From Pseudomonadota bacterium (GTDB lineage Bacteria > Cyanobacteriota > Vampirovibrionia > Obscuribacterales > Obscuribacteraceae), in NCBI GenBank assembly GCA_021325555.1, contig JAJPGY010000040.1, positions 293,767 through 357,766 on the forward strand: a stretch of DNA of 64,000 bases, read 5' to 3'. Positions 1 through 8,453 of the stretch are shown here, in pieces (position 1 is the stretch's first letter; each line of letters starts with the position of its first letter). The notes beneath the pieces were generated by a model that worked only from the letters and a program-made list of their open reading frames with translations, was not told where the DNA came from and ran no database searches. Both the position numbers and the translations under genes were made by a program.

Positions 1-38
1 CAGCCTTTACAACCAATTCTACAGATCGCCCACGCGAA

Positions 39-458
39 TTAGGACGGCTCCGATCCATCAATTAATTTTTCAAGCTGCTGGGACAGCATAAGCCTCACCT
101 GCTTCCAGTCCTGCTCGGCCCGCTCGACGTCGCCCTTCTGCTCATGGAGCTCGGCAAGCCGCGCGACGGTCAAAACCGACCAGAGCGGCCCGGACCCGTT
201 CAACCTCCGGAACCTCTCCAGCGCCCGCTCACAGGCGGACACGCACAGCTCCAGGTCGTTGGTCTCCCGGAAATAATCGGCTATGTGCAGAAGCGCGCAG
301 GCTGCCTCCTGGGGCTGTTCGTCGCCGGCCTCCCCTATGAGCTCGAAGGTCTTCCTGTACAGGGCGCAAGCGTCCGGCTCGGCGGCGCGTGCGCGGGCCT
401 GCCGGGCAGCGGCCAGGAACACCTTCCAGACTGGCAGTTCTGATCTGTTGCTGCCCAT
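39..458 (-). CDS. TPR-like helical repeat protein, small
   Basis: A 139-residue soluble protein made of amphipathic helix pairs. Patterns such as ALLHIADYFRETNDLELC followed by ALERFRRL and LAELHEQKGDVERAEQDW match the spacing of tetratricopeptide repeats. TPR proteins are scaffolds for protein-protein contacts; no enzymatic motif is visible. The open frame extends two codons upstream to a TTG, but the ATG at 458 is preferred because an AAGGG Shine-Dalgarno-like sequence lies about 10 nt upstream. No signal peptide is seen. It lies downstream of the response regulator on the same strand, separated by about 330 bp, so co-transcription is uncertain. The TPR assignment is an inference from pattern, and the partner is unknown. 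Confidence 0.6.
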   Translation of the reverse strand: MGSNRSELPVWKVFLAAARQARARAAEPDACALYRKTFELIGEAGDEQPQEAACALLHIADYFRETNDLELCVSACERALERFRRLNGSGPLWSVLTVARLAELHEQKGDVERAEQDWKQVRLMLSQQLEKLIDGSEPS

Positions 459-784
459 TGCCAACCGGCCCTTGACTCGCTTGACCGCAAAACTACCGTG
501 CAGATGCCGTGGATTGCCAGCGCCCTTTCCGGCCCCGAGTGAAACCCCGGTTGCCGCGGCCGGACAACCGGTTGCCTTTGGCCGGTATGTCAGCTTATCC
601 TAATATTCTCGGATAAGTACGATGTTCTGGCATCACCGGCAAAGGGGATTTGCGCGGGCCGGCAGCGGTGCCGGCAACCCTTCCGGACAGGATACCGGGG
701 TCACTGAAACGGTGAGCCGGAGATCACCCCCGGCCAGCGGGCCGGCGCCGGCAGCGCACCACCCCTGGTATCATCCGCGACCTC
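459..784. other. Intergenic region with an AT-rich inverted repeat
   Basis: About 326 bases without a convincing gene; short open frames here have no recognisable features. The one structured element is a perfect 7-bp inverted repeat, CTTATCC at 594-600 and GGATAAG at 611-617, around a 10-nt AT-rich loop. It has no adjacent T-run, so it could be a weak terminator-like hairpin of the upstream regulator gene or a protein-binding site. Confidence 0.4.
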
Positions 785-1423
785 TCAGACCAGGCCTTTT
801 CGAAGCGCCTTGACGGCCGCCTGCGTGCGGTCGGAAACGGCCAGCTTCTCGGTTATGTGCCTTACGTGCGTGCGCACCGTCTCCACGGACAGGCAAAGGC
901 GCTCGGCAATCTTATGATTGCTCAGCCCGTCCACCAGCAGGCGCAGAACGTCCAGCTCGCGCCCGGTCAGCGGCGGGTCGGCGGGGTGCGCCCCCGAGTG
1001 CGCCCGCAGCACCTTGCTGGCGATCCGCGGATCTATCCAGATCGCCCCTTCCTGCACGGAGCGAATGGCCATCACCAGCTGGTCGCTGGGGGTGTCCTTC
1101 ACGCAGTAGCCGTCCGCTCCGGCCGCGAAGGCCGCGAAGATATCCTGCTCGTCGGCGTGGGAGGTGACCATGATCACCCGGGCGCCGGGATCAATCTGCT
1201 TGATCATCCTGGTGGCATCCAGGCCGTTCATTACCGGCAGGCCGATGTCCATGAGAATGACGTGCGGCCGGGTAAGCTGGACAATTTCCAGGGCAGCCTG
1301 CCCGTCTCCCGCCTCGCCCACCACCGCGAACTCCTCCAGGCGCTTGAGAGCGGCAGCCAGCCCCAGCCGCGTGATATCGTGATCCTCGACGATCACGATG
1401 CCAGTCTTCTTGTCGCCCGACAT
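785..1423 (-). CDS. NarL/FixJ-type response regulator
   Basis: A 212-residue two-component response regulator: receiver domain (about residues 8-125) followed by a LuxR-type helix-turn-helix (about 150-208). In the receiver, the acidic pair is in VEDHD (13-15), the phospho-acceptor is Asp59 in LMDIG, the switch Thr/Ser is at 87-88 and the conserved Lys is Lys109. The C-terminal LTGRELDVLRLL and SVETVRTHVRHI segments are typical of NarL/FixJ DNA-binding domains. Phosphorylation by a sensor kinase should promote dimerisation and promoter binding. No kinase gene is adjacent; the nearest sensor kinase is at 13.1-14.9 kb and is of a different (HisKA) type. Start at ATG 1423. Confidence 0.93.
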   Translation of the reverse strand: MSGDKKTGIVIVEDHDITRLGLAAALKRLEEFAVVGEAGDGQAALEIVQLTRPHVILMDIGLPVMNGLDATRMIKQIDPGARVIMVTSHADEQDIFAAFAAGADGYCVKDTPSDQLVMAIRSVQEGAIWIDPRIASKVLRAHSGAHPADPPLTGRELDVLRLLVDGLSNHKIAERLCLSVETVRTHVRHITEKLAVSDRTQAAVKALRKGLV

Positions 1424-1517
1424 CGCCCGATCCCCAACCCCTGTCCCAGAGCCGGCAGCATGAAGCTTCCCTAGATCTTACCCAGATCGGCGGGCAAAAT
1501 CATCTTTACATCCCCGC

Positions 1518-2540
1518 TCACCGGTCCACCGCCTTGCCGGCGGCGGCCGCCGCCGGCCTGGGCGTCAGGTGCTTGTCGATCCAGCCGGCAACCAGATCGA
1601 TCTCCTGGTCCGTAAACTGGTTTTCCTCGAAAATCAGGTGCTCGGCGTTGCTTATGAGCTCGAGCTGTTTGTCGGGCGTGGCGAGCTCGTCATAGAGCTC
1701 GACGGTCCCCGACGGCTTCACCAGGCGATCCTTTGAGCCCTGCACGATAAGGACCGGGATGTCCTTGATCTCCTTGGCGCTTTCGTGGTTCTGGTTCATG
1801 AAGCGCTGGAACTGAATGAGCTCGGCCGGGGAGAGATTGAGCCGGGCCAGCGGGTCCTTCTCCCAGGATTCCCGCAGCTCGGGATTCTGCGTGGCCTGCT
1901 CGATGACCCCCGTGCCGACGTTGAACTGCCTGTGGGGACCTTCTAGAAGATGCAGGGCCACCTTGATGGTCGTCTTGCCCTGCTGGAAGCGATCGCCGGC
2001 CGGCACGGACGAGATCAAGCCGTCGACCAGGTCGGGGAACATGGCCGCCGTGCGCAGGGCGATGGCGCCACCCATCGACTCGCCCAGCACAAAAACAGGC
2101 ACACCGGGATGGACCCGGTGGATGACTTTGATGGTCGACTTCATGTCGGCCAGACAGCCATCGAAGTCCACCTGCTGGCGCCCGCGGGCCTCCATCCAGG
2201 ACCCGAATCCACGCACGTCTATGGCGTAGACGGCGACACCCTTCTCCTTCATTTTCTCGCCGAACGGCTCGAAGGTGCCGTTGTGCAGCCCCAGCCCGTG
2301 CACGCACAAAAGCGCCGCGCGCACCGGCCGGTCGGGATCGAGCCAGGCCAGGCAGGGGGCGTTGCCGCGCGCGCGCCGCCTCTTTTTCGTCTCCGCCTTT
2401 GACGGCTGCGAGCCCGACCCCGCATCCGGGCTGCCGCCGGCCTGCGCCGGCGCCGTTGCCAGGGCAAAGAGCACGCCCGCCACGATGCCCAGCCATCTTC
2501 GTCTTAGAGAGTCGTCAGTACCCAACCAAGCTACCCGCAA
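1518..2540 (-). CDS. Exported alpha/beta hydrolase (monoglyceride-lipase-like)
   Basis: A 340-residue serine hydrolase. The N-terminus has basic residues, a hydrophobic stretch and an AQA-like cleavage site near residue 34, indicating export. The Hydrolase_4/lysophospholipase pattern is clear: oxyanion region HGLGLH near 81-86, nucleophile Ser155 in GESMGG, Asp271 in GSKDRL and His301 in NAEHLI form the expected triad. Such enzymes cleave acyl esters, often monoglycerides or lysophospholipids; the substrate here is unknown. The frame opens with TTG and no ATG lies in the signal region, so the start is not firm. It is the last gene of a run GH3 - SDR - hydrolase, 12 nt after the SDR stop. Confidence 0.85.
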   Translation of the reverse strand: MRVAWLGTDDSLRRRWLGIVAGVLFALATAPAQAGGSPDAGSGSQPSKAETKKRRRARGNAPCLAWLDPDRPVRAALLCVHGLGLHNGTFEPFGEKMKEKGVAVYAIDVRGFGSWMEARGRQQVDFDGCLADMKSTIKVIHRVHPGVPVFVLGESMGGAIALRTAAMFPDLVDGLISSVPAGDRFQQGKTTIKVALHLLEGPHRQFNVGTGVIEQATQNPELRESWEKDPLARLNLSPAELIQFQRFMNQNHESAKEIKDIPVLIVQGSKDRLVKPSGTVELYDELATPDKQLELISNAEHLIFEENQFTDQEIDLVAGWIDKHLTPRPAAAAAGKAVDR

Positions 2541-2552
2541 ATCAGGGACTGA

Positions 2553-3494
2553 CTAGCCGGTCAGCCGCTCACCCTTTATTTTATATGTAGCCAGCGCCCC
2601 GGCCACAGGGGCCGGGGTCCGGCCGATAACCTCGGCCAGGCGGTTGGCGCTGCACACATTGTCCCTGGTCGCCAGCGAGACCTGATCCCAGCTCACCGTC
2701 GGCACCGCCTGGACGAGCTGGCACATGAGGGCGGCAACCCGGGCCAGCGGCAGCGGAACCGCGCGGATCGGCTTTATGCTGCCGAGGGCCGACATGAGCG
2801 CCTCGATGAGCTGGCGCATGCTGACTATGTCGGGACCGCCCAGCTCGAGCTCCTGCCGGTCGTAAAGAGGCGTGTCGAGGACCGCGGCGATGGCCGCTAA
2901 CAGGTCCGCGATAAACACGGGCTGGATCTTGTTGCCACCGCCGGCGATGACCGGCACGGCCTTGCGGCTTTCAATGAGGCGGCGGTAACGGGCCACCAGC
3001 TTGCTGTCGCGCCGGCCGGCCAGGCGGCCGACAATTAACGAGGGGCGCAGGATCACATAGTTGAGAGAGCTGCCCCTGAGCACCGCCTCGGCCGCCCACT
3101 TGGTCGCCTGGTAATCGGTTCCGGCACCGGGCGCTGTGCCGAGCGCGGACAGCAGCACGATCTTCTTCACCCCTCGCTCGCGGCACAGGGAGACGAGAGC
3201 CCGGGTCTGCTCCTCGTGGAGAGCCTTGAGGCTCTCGCCGCGGCGGGGGGCGATCGAGCCCACCAGGTGCACGGCCGCCTCCACGCCCTCGAAGGCGCCG
3301 GCCACAGAGGGGCCGCCGCAAAGCTCCCCGGTGGCCACGGCCGCCCCGCAGGACCGCAGAAAGGCTACGTCGGCCGGGTCGGCCTGCGGGCGCACCAGGC
3401 AGCGCACGGGGCGCGCCCGGCCGGCCAGGTGCCAGGCGAGGTGGCTGCCCACATAGCCGCTGGCGCCGGTAATCAGAACGGGCGGGACGCTCAC
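2553..3494 (-). CDS. NAD(P)-binding SDR, NmrA/NDUFA9-like
   Basis: A 313-residue atypical short-chain dehydrogenase. It has the Rossmann glycine motif TGASGYVGS at 9-17, a VHLVGSIAP segment after strand 4, and a YQATKWAAE active-site-like motif. This pattern resembles NmrA-like/complex-I NDUFA9-like sugar-nucleotide-epimerase relatives, which include quinone-binding and regulatory members as well as enzymes. The GTG start overlaps the GH3 stop by 4 nt (GTGA), implying translational coupling, and the hydrolase follows 12 nt downstream. A role in processing a product of the neighbouring acyl-amido synthetase is possible but not shown. Confidence 0.8.
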   Translation of the reverse strand: MSVPPVLITGASGYVGSHLAWHLAGRARPVRCLVRPQADPADVAFLRSCGAAVATGELCGGPSVAGAFEGVEAAVHLVGSIAPRRGESLKALHEEQTRALVSLCRERGVKKIVLLSALGTAPGAGTDYQATKWAAEAVLRGSSLNYVILRPSLIVGRLAGRRDSKLVARYRRLIESRKAVPVIAGGGNKIQPVFIADLLAAIAAVLDTPLYDRQELELGGPDIVSMRQLIEALMSALGSIKPIRAVPLPLARVAALMCQLVQAVPTVSWDQVSLATRDNVCSANRLAEVIGRTPAPVAGALATYKIKGERLTG

Positions 3495-5212
3495 AGCGGC
3501 CGCCCGCCGGCGGCCAGCGGAAAATCACCGTAAGAGGCCAGCAGGGGAATCTTCACCTGCGCCTCCGGCGCGCCCTCCGTCACCCGCTTCTGTCGCAGCC
3601 GGGCGTAGGTGCCCGGCTCGACTATCTCCAGGACCGGCGCGCCCAGGCGTTTGCTCGCCCGCTTCTCGCTGTACTCCCGGTTCTGGCCCCCGAGCGACCG
3701 GTCGAACATCTCGAGGAACCGCTCGCCCAGCGCCCGGGATATCCCGGCATTCAGCTCCACGAATAAGGCGTAGCAGGGGGGATCCCCCAGCCTGACCGAG
3801 GCGGTGAAGTGCTCGATCTCGGTCATGCCCAGCCGGCGGATCGTCTGCTGGAGCGCCATGCGCACCTGCTCCTCGGTAAGCTTCTCCCCGGTGATCGAGC
3901 TGAAGCCGGCGCCCTTGCGGATAAACTGGATGACCGGCGTGCGCTCGTTGAACCCGACCACTTCGACCAGGTCCTCGATGTTGTAACGGTACAGCCCGGC
4001 TGCCGTCGTGAAATAGATGTAGTAGCGGCCCCCGGCATCCAGCTCCTCGGCGGTCAGGAACGTCGGGGCCGGCGAGCCGGCCTCGGATTCGGGCACGAAC
4101 TCGAAGAAGTGGCTGGTGACGGCCAGGACCCCTGCGGCACCGTCATTGGCGAGCGGCACCGTGCCCCGCCCTTCGCTGGCCATGTAACCGAAGTCGCGCA
4201 CGGGGACGCCTCCGAAGAGCGCCGGCAGCCGCTCGAGATAAAAGGACATCGGACCGCCCTTCCAGCAGGAGATGAGGGTCAGGTTCGGCCAGAGATCTTG
4301 GGGGCTGAGCGTTCCCCTCTCCTCGAGCAGCCTGTTCAAGTGCCGGGCGGCGGACCGGTTGGGGCGCAGGTAGGGCCTTATCGCCTCCGCCACCTCCGAG
4401 CCCGGCACGAAGCGCCGATCGACCGTGCCCTGGTAGATGTCATCGATGAGGCTCGAGGCGTGCTCGCGCAGATGCCCCGCCATGAGAAGCAGGCTGGAAG
4501 GGTTGCAGCACAGGATCGCCGTCACGTTCTGGGTTGCCGCCACACGCAGCATCAAGTAGTACTTGCTGTCGACGTTCTTGATCTTGCTCAGCTCGTAGGG
4601 CAGGGCAAAATATCTCTTGATAATCGGCGGCTGGCTGCGGTAGAGCAAGCCGGAGACGGCCCCGTACGGAACGCCGCACCGAGTGTAGCCTTCCACATCG
4701 TTGCTGGCGATAATCAGGAAGCGCCCGCTGGCGCCGGCGGGATAGTCCCGGATCATCTGGTAGTTGTGAAGCTGGAAAGCATGGGAATAGTCGCGCAGAT
4801 GGGATGGCGTGATCGGCAGGAATTTCGGTCTGGCGGTGGTACCGCTGGTGGAGGCAAACATCACCGGCCGCTCGCGCGTCAGCTGCATCTCCTGCCCGTC
4901 CATCTCCGCCTCCACGTAGGAACGGAGATCCTCATAAGTGTGCGGCGGCACCGCTGCCTGGTAATCCTTGGCAGTTGCGATCTTGTCAAAGCCGTGCTTG
5001 CGGCCGAAGGCGGTGCCGGCGTTGGCGCGGACTATCCGCAGGAGCTTCCGTCTCTGGGCGCCGCCCGGATCCGACAGGGCAGCCCGAAAGCGCCTCACGT
5101 GCACAAGCTCGCGCAGCTTCTGTCCCAGGGCAATCTCGAGATTCACGGGCACGCCAAAAATTTGCCAGGCTACCTGACAACCCTCGAATACGTCAACAGT
5201 CAACCGAAGCAT
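3491..5212 (-). CDS. GH3-family acyl-acid-amido synthetase-like protein
   Basis: About 573 residues, the usual size of the GH3 auxin-responsive promoter family. GH3 enzymes belong to the acyl-adenylate-forming superfamily and, in plants, conjugate amino acids to acyl acids. The ATP-binding STSGTTARPKFLP motif is at about 121-133, with a later TTAAGLYRYNIEDLVEV segment and a KRLGAPVLEIV C-terminal lid region typical of the fold. The frame opens at 5278, but the upstream 22 residues look non-coding; ATG at 5212 is chosen and even it may be slightly early. Bacterial GH3 members are mostly uncharacterised and the substrate is unknown. It is the first gene of the GH3-SDR-hydrolase operon. Confidence 0.87.
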   Translation of the reverse strand: MLRLTVDVFEGCQVAWQIFGVPVNLEIALGQKLRELVHVRRFRAALSDPGGAQRRKLLRIVRANAGTAFGRKHGFDKIATAKDYQAAVPPHTYEDLRSYVEAEMDGQEMQLTRERPVMFASTSGTTARPKFLPITPSHLRDYSHAFQLHNYQMIRDYPAGASGRFLIIASNDVEGYTRCGVPYGAVSGLLYRSQPPIIKRYFALPYELSKIKNVDSKYYLMLRVAATQNVTAILCCNPSSLLLMAGHLREHASSLIDDIYQGTVDRRFVPGSEVAEAIRPYLRPNRSAARHLNRLLEERGTLSPQDLWPNLTLISCWKGGPMSFYLERLPALFGGVPVRDFGYMASEGRGTVPLANDGAAGVLAVTSHFFEFVPESEAGSPAPTFLTAEELDAGGRYYIYFTTAAGLYRYNIEDLVEVVGFNERTPVIQFIRKGAGFSSITGEKLTEEQVRMALQQTIRRLGMTEIEHFTASVRLGDPPCYALFVELNAGISRALGERFLEMFDRSLGGQNREYSEKRASKRLGAPVLEIVEPGTYARLRQKRVTEGAPEAQVKIPLLASYGDFPLAAGGRPL

Positions 5213-5217
5213 ATAAT
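5212..5217 (+). promoter_or_regulatory. Possible -10 element for the downstream membrane methyltransferase gene
   Basis: A perfect TATAAT hexamer on the plus strand, about 88 bp upstream of the ATG at 5305, in otherwise GC-rich DNA. No good -35 hexamer is found at 16-18 bp, so this is weak evidence. It overlaps the start region of the divergent GH3 gene. Confidence 0.25.
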
Positions 5218-5304
5218 GATAGCTTGTCAACACCGGGCCGGAGAAAAAGGGACCCGGTTTGCAGGCCAAAGGAAACATTTCGCATCACACGCTGAGAGAC
5301 CGCC

Positions 5305-5955
5305 ATGCACCTCACCGGCTCGACCATAGCCACGATCGTCCTGGTACTGACCGGGGTTGCCTTCGCCGTCCCGGTGCTCAGCCGCGGCTTCCGGCGGCGC
5401 GGGCGGGGCGTGCGCTACGAGCGCAGCTTCCTGATTCAGCGCGCGCCGCAGTTCACCTCGCTTATCGACATAGCGCTCATAGTGGTGTCCTTCGTCGCCT
5501 GCAACCGGCTTTTGTGCGCCGGCACGCCCACGCTTCTGCTGAGCGCCGCGTCCCTGCTGGCAGAGCCGCTGGCTGAGACCCTATCCTGGCTGGGGGTGGC
5601 AATCCTGTTAAGCGGGCTTGTCTTCATGGTGGGCGGCTGGTACTCGCTGGGCGAGTCCTTCACCACCGACGCCGAGATCCTGGATAAGCACTGTATAAGG
5701 ACCAACGGGCTCTTGAAATATGTCATGCACCCGGCTTACTCAGGCATCATCCAGTCGTTGTTCGGCGCCTCGCTGGCCGCCCTTTCGCCGCTGGCCCTCC
5801 TGTTTACCGTCCTGGCCGTGGCCCCGCTCTGGCTCAAGCGGGCCAAGTATGAGGAGCGGCTCATGATCGAGACCTTCGGGCAGAGCTACATGGACTATGC
5901 CGCCACCGTCAAATGGCGCCGGCTCATCCCGCCGGTGATTCCGATCGGCGTCTGA
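5305..5955 (+). CDS. Isoprenylcysteine carboxyl methyltransferase (ICMT) family membrane protein
   Basis: A 216-residue integral membrane protein with about five hydrophobic segments. The C-terminal half has the ICMT/phospholipid-methyltransferase hallmark: YVMHPAYSG (the HP-x-Y-x-G cofactor motif), then a membrane hairpin and AKYEERLMIETFGQSYMDY, matching the R-x-x-x-E-E-x-x-L pattern that completes the SAM site. Bacterial members methylate small lipid-like or isoprenoid substrates; the real substrate is unknown. It is transcribed divergently from the GH3 gene and is followed by an exported SRPBCC protein. A GAGAGA stretch upstream of ATG 5305 may act as ribosome-binding site. Confidence 0.85.
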   Translation: MHLTGSTIATIVLVLTGVAFAVPVLSRGFRRRGRGVRYERSFLIQRAPQFTSLIDIALIVVSFVACNRLLCAGTPTLLLSAASLLAEPLAETLSWLGVAILLSGLVFMVGGWYSLGESFTTDAEILDKHCIRTNGLLKYVMHPAYSGIIQSLFGASLAALSPLALLFTVLAVAPLWLKRAKYEERLMIETFGQSYMDYAATVKWRRLIPPVIPIGV

Positions 5956-6093
5956 GGCGCGGCCCTTGCAGATTCGCTTTTGATGAATATTCTTTGATTT
6001 GGCGGGCAGACCGTCCTGCGTGCTATAAATGTCAAGTATCAACGTTTTTTGCGCAAGGCCTGGGGAAGGGGGCCGGGAGCCATTGGAGGATTG

Positions 6094-6687
6094 ATGAACG
6101 TATCCCAGCCGCCCGGCCGCCCGGCCACATTGCGGGCTTTTTGCCTCATCCTCGTTGCCGTCCTGCAGGCCGGCCCGGCGGCGGGCAAGGATGCCGCGGC
6201 CGCCCCGGAGAGGGCGGTCGTCTTCAAAGTCGACCCGCCGGGCGGGCATACGCGCATGGCCGCCAGAATTTTGATCCATGCCCGGCCGGATATCGTCTGG
6301 CAGACCGTGCACGAGGAGCGGAGGAAAGACCCCGACATTGCCTACGCCAGGATCCTCGATCAGGACAAGAACGACATGACCCTGGAGGAGAAGTTCGTCC
6401 TTTTGCCGGTTATCGGAACCGCCACCTGCGTCATGAAGGACACCGAGGTTCCCAACGAGCGCATCGACTACCGCCTCATCCGCTCCGATCATTTCCGGGC
6501 CATGGAGGGCAGCTGGATCCTCACGTCCTGCCAGGAAGGGAAAGCGACGATCCTGGAGCTCTCATCTTATCTGGAGCTGGGCATCCCGGTACCACGCGCG
6601 GTGCTCGACGGCCTGACCGGCCAGAAGCTGCAGCGGCGCCTGACCAATATCAAGCTGCTGGCCGAAAGGGCGCAGGCGCGCACCTAG
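6094..6687 (+). CDS. Exported SRPBCC (START-like) ligand-binding protein
   Basis: A 197-residue protein with a signal peptide (hydrophobic LRAFCLILVAVLQAGPAAG) followed by a single SRPBCC/polyketide-cyclase-like domain. The ARILIHARPDIVWQTV start and a long C-terminal helix over VLDGLTGQKLQRRL are typical of this helix-grip fold, which binds hydrophobic ligands. ATG 6094 is preferred over the upstream frame opening at 6049 because GGAGGA lies at 6085-6090 and the signal peptide then begins correctly, though the 3-nt spacer is short. Ligand unknown. It is convergent with the Ppx/GppA gene. Confidence 0.75.
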   Translation: MNVSQPPGRPATLRAFCLILVAVLQAGPAAGKDAAAAPERAVVFKVDPPGGHTRMAARILIHARPDIVWQTVHEERRKDPDIAYARILDQDKNDMTLEEKFVLLPVIGTATCVMKDTEVPNERIDYRLIRSDHFRAMEGSWILTSCQEGKATILELSSYLELGIPVPRAVLDGLTGQKLQRRLTNIKLLAERAQART

Positions 6688-6730
6688 CCCGGCTCAACGA
6701 GCCTGCGGTGCAGAAAGTTCAACCGCTGGC

Positions 6731-8401
6731 TCAGATTGGCGGCAGGACGTAGCTGAAGGCGGCGCCCGCGGAAAGCTTCAGGCTCACGGTGACGTCGAAC
6801 TGGTGCTCGAAAAGGTCCTTCTTCTCGGCAAAGGCCCAGGCCTCCGGCTCGCAGGTCTCCCCCGGGCGCAGGGTCAGCTCGACGCTGACGGCGCGGCGGT
6901 CGAGCTTGCTTTTCGAGGCCGGCTCCAGCGACACCTTGACGGAGTCCACCACCTGCCGGTGGCTGCGGTCGAGCGCCTCCGCCAGGCGCAGAACAGCCGC
7001 CATGTCGGCCACCAGCTTGCGGCTTGCCTGGGGGACGGCGGCAAAGGCCTCGTGCGACTCCTTGGGGAAGCTGCCGCGATGGTAGCGGGCGATGCAGGCG
7101 ATCAGGTTGACCTCCTCCTCGGAATGCCCGAGCAGCCCGCCGTTCTTGATCAGGTAATAGGAGTGCTTGTGATGCCCGTTGCGCCCGATGAAGCTGCCGA
7201 CATCGTGCAGCATGGCCGCCGACCAGAGGAGGTGCCCGACCGGCTCCGGGTACTGGTGCAGCAGCCAGTTGGTCTGCAGGAAGATCTCCGCGGCCAGGCG
7301 CGCCACCTGCTCGGCGTGCTCGACGCTGGCGCGGTACTTGTCCAGAAGCGCGTGCACGCTGTCGGAGCGCGGGTCCTTGTGATGATCCAGCCCGCAATCC
7401 AGCCAGCCGGTCTGCAGGAAGCGGTCGACCACGACACCCTCGCGCAGCGCCGCCGTGCAGACGGTCATCTCCTTGACAGCCAGGGAGCGCATCGTCTCCA
7501 GGGCGACGATTGACCCGGCCAGGATGGTCTGGTTGCGATCGGCGCTCACCCCCTCGACCCTCAGCCCGGCAAGCGCCTTCTCCTCCACCTCGGCGACAAC
7601 CCTCTCCAGGTTCTTGATCGGCAGCCGGTACCCTTGCAGCTCGGCGCCGGGCCGGCCGCTGCGGTCCCGATCCAGCCTGGCAAGGGCCTGAATGGTCCCC
7701 GATGTGCCGATGAGCTGCCCGGCGCCGCCCAGCTCGGCTATCTTCGAGGCCGCCGGGCGCAGCATGCCCCGCACCTCGTCATGGAGATGCCTTATGCTCT
7801 CGGGCGAGGGCTGCCCCTTGCGGAAGAACCGCTGCGTGAGCCTGGCGGCGCCCAGCTTGTACGACTCGGAGAAATGGCGCTGGAGGCGGTCGCCGACGAT
7901 GATCTCGGTGGAGCCGCCGCCTATATCGACAATGGCGAACGTTCCCTTAAGCTCAGGCATGCTCCAGAGCACGCCCAGGTAGATGAGCCGAGCCTCCTCC
8001 CGCCCGGAGATCATCTTGGCGTCAATCTCCAGCTCGTCGCGGATGCGGGTGAGAAGGTCCTCGCCGTTCTTGGACTCTCGCACCGCCGATGTGGCGACAG
8101 CGATGACGGCGGTCGCCCCTTTCTGCACGGCCTTGCCCTTCATGTCGCGCAGGATGCGGATGGCCGAGCGGGCGGCGTCCTCGTCGATGTAATGGGCGTC
8201 CAGCGACTTGCGGATGAGCGGCATCGCCTCGCGGACCCGGGTTATGACGTCGAAGCGATCGCGGTCGGGCGTCGCCTGGCAAACGATCATGTGGAAGGAG
8301 TTGGTGCCCATGTCCACGCAGGCGAGCACCGGGCCGCCCTGGACCCGAACCCAGGACTTGCTTCTTGTCTTCGTCCGGGACGGGTGCCGCTGGGTCTTCA
8401 T
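6731..8401 (-). CDS. Ppx/GppA phosphatase with C-terminal HD domain
   Basis: 556 residues, the length of full Ppx/GppA exopolyphosphatase/pppGpp phosphohydrolases. The actin-like N-terminal half shows the first phosphate loop DMGTNSFH (30-37), later DIGGGSTE and GTSGTIQAL loops. The C-terminal half has an HD-like helical domain with MLHDVG and HKHSYYLI motifs. The family hydrolyses inorganic polyphosphate and/or converts pppGpp to ppGpp. The open frame reaches 8572 but would overlap the divergent methyltransferase gene; ATG 8401 is preferred, with GGAGAG about 10 nt upstream. The two activities cannot be told apart from sequence alone. Confidence 0.92.
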   Translation of the reverse strand: MKTQRHPSRTKTRSKSWVRVQGGPVLACVDMGTNSFHMIVCQATPDRDRFDVITRVREAMPLIRKSLDAHYIDEDAARSAIRILRDMKGKAVQKGATAVIAVATSAVRESKNGEDLLTRIRDELEIDAKMISGREEARLIYLGVLWSMPELKGTFAIVDIGGGSTEIIVGDRLQRHFSESYKLGAARLTQRFFRKGQPSPESIRHLHDEVRGMLRPAASKIAELGGAGQLIGTSGTIQALARLDRDRSGRPGAELQGYRLPIKNLERVVAEVEEKALAGLRVEGVSADRNQTILAGSIVALETMRSLAVKEMTVCTAALREGVVVDRFLQTGWLDCGLDHHKDPRSDSVHALLDKYRASVEHAEQVARLAAEIFLQTNWLLHQYPEPVGHLLWSAAMLHDVGSFIGRNGHHKHSYYLIKNGGLLGHSEEEVNLIACIARYHRGSFPKESHEAFAAVPQASRKLVADMAAVLRLAEALDRSHRQVVDSVKVSLEPASKSKLDRRAVSVELTLRPGETCEPEAWAFAEKKDLFEHQFDVTVSLKLSAGAAFSYVLPPI

Positions 8402-8423
8402 CTCTCGTTGGTCTCTCCGCGCA

Positions 8424-8441
8424 CAACTACAATGATAGTTG
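8424..8441. promoter_or_regulatory. Inverted repeat in divergent Ppx / methyltransferase promoter region
   Basis: Perfect 6-bp arms CAACTA (8424-8429) and TAGTTG (8436-8441) around CAATGA, in the short space between the two divergent starts at 8401 and 8454. The position suits a transcription-factor site, but the arms are short and chance cannot be excluded. Confidence 0.25.
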
Positions 8442-8453
8442 ATGGGAAGCGCT

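Noticed and set aside
3809..5329. 506-codon frame antisense to the GH3 gene
   Set aside because: A by-product of high GC; composition is Arg/Gly/Gln/His-rich without domain motifs, while the GH3 frame has clear family motifs.
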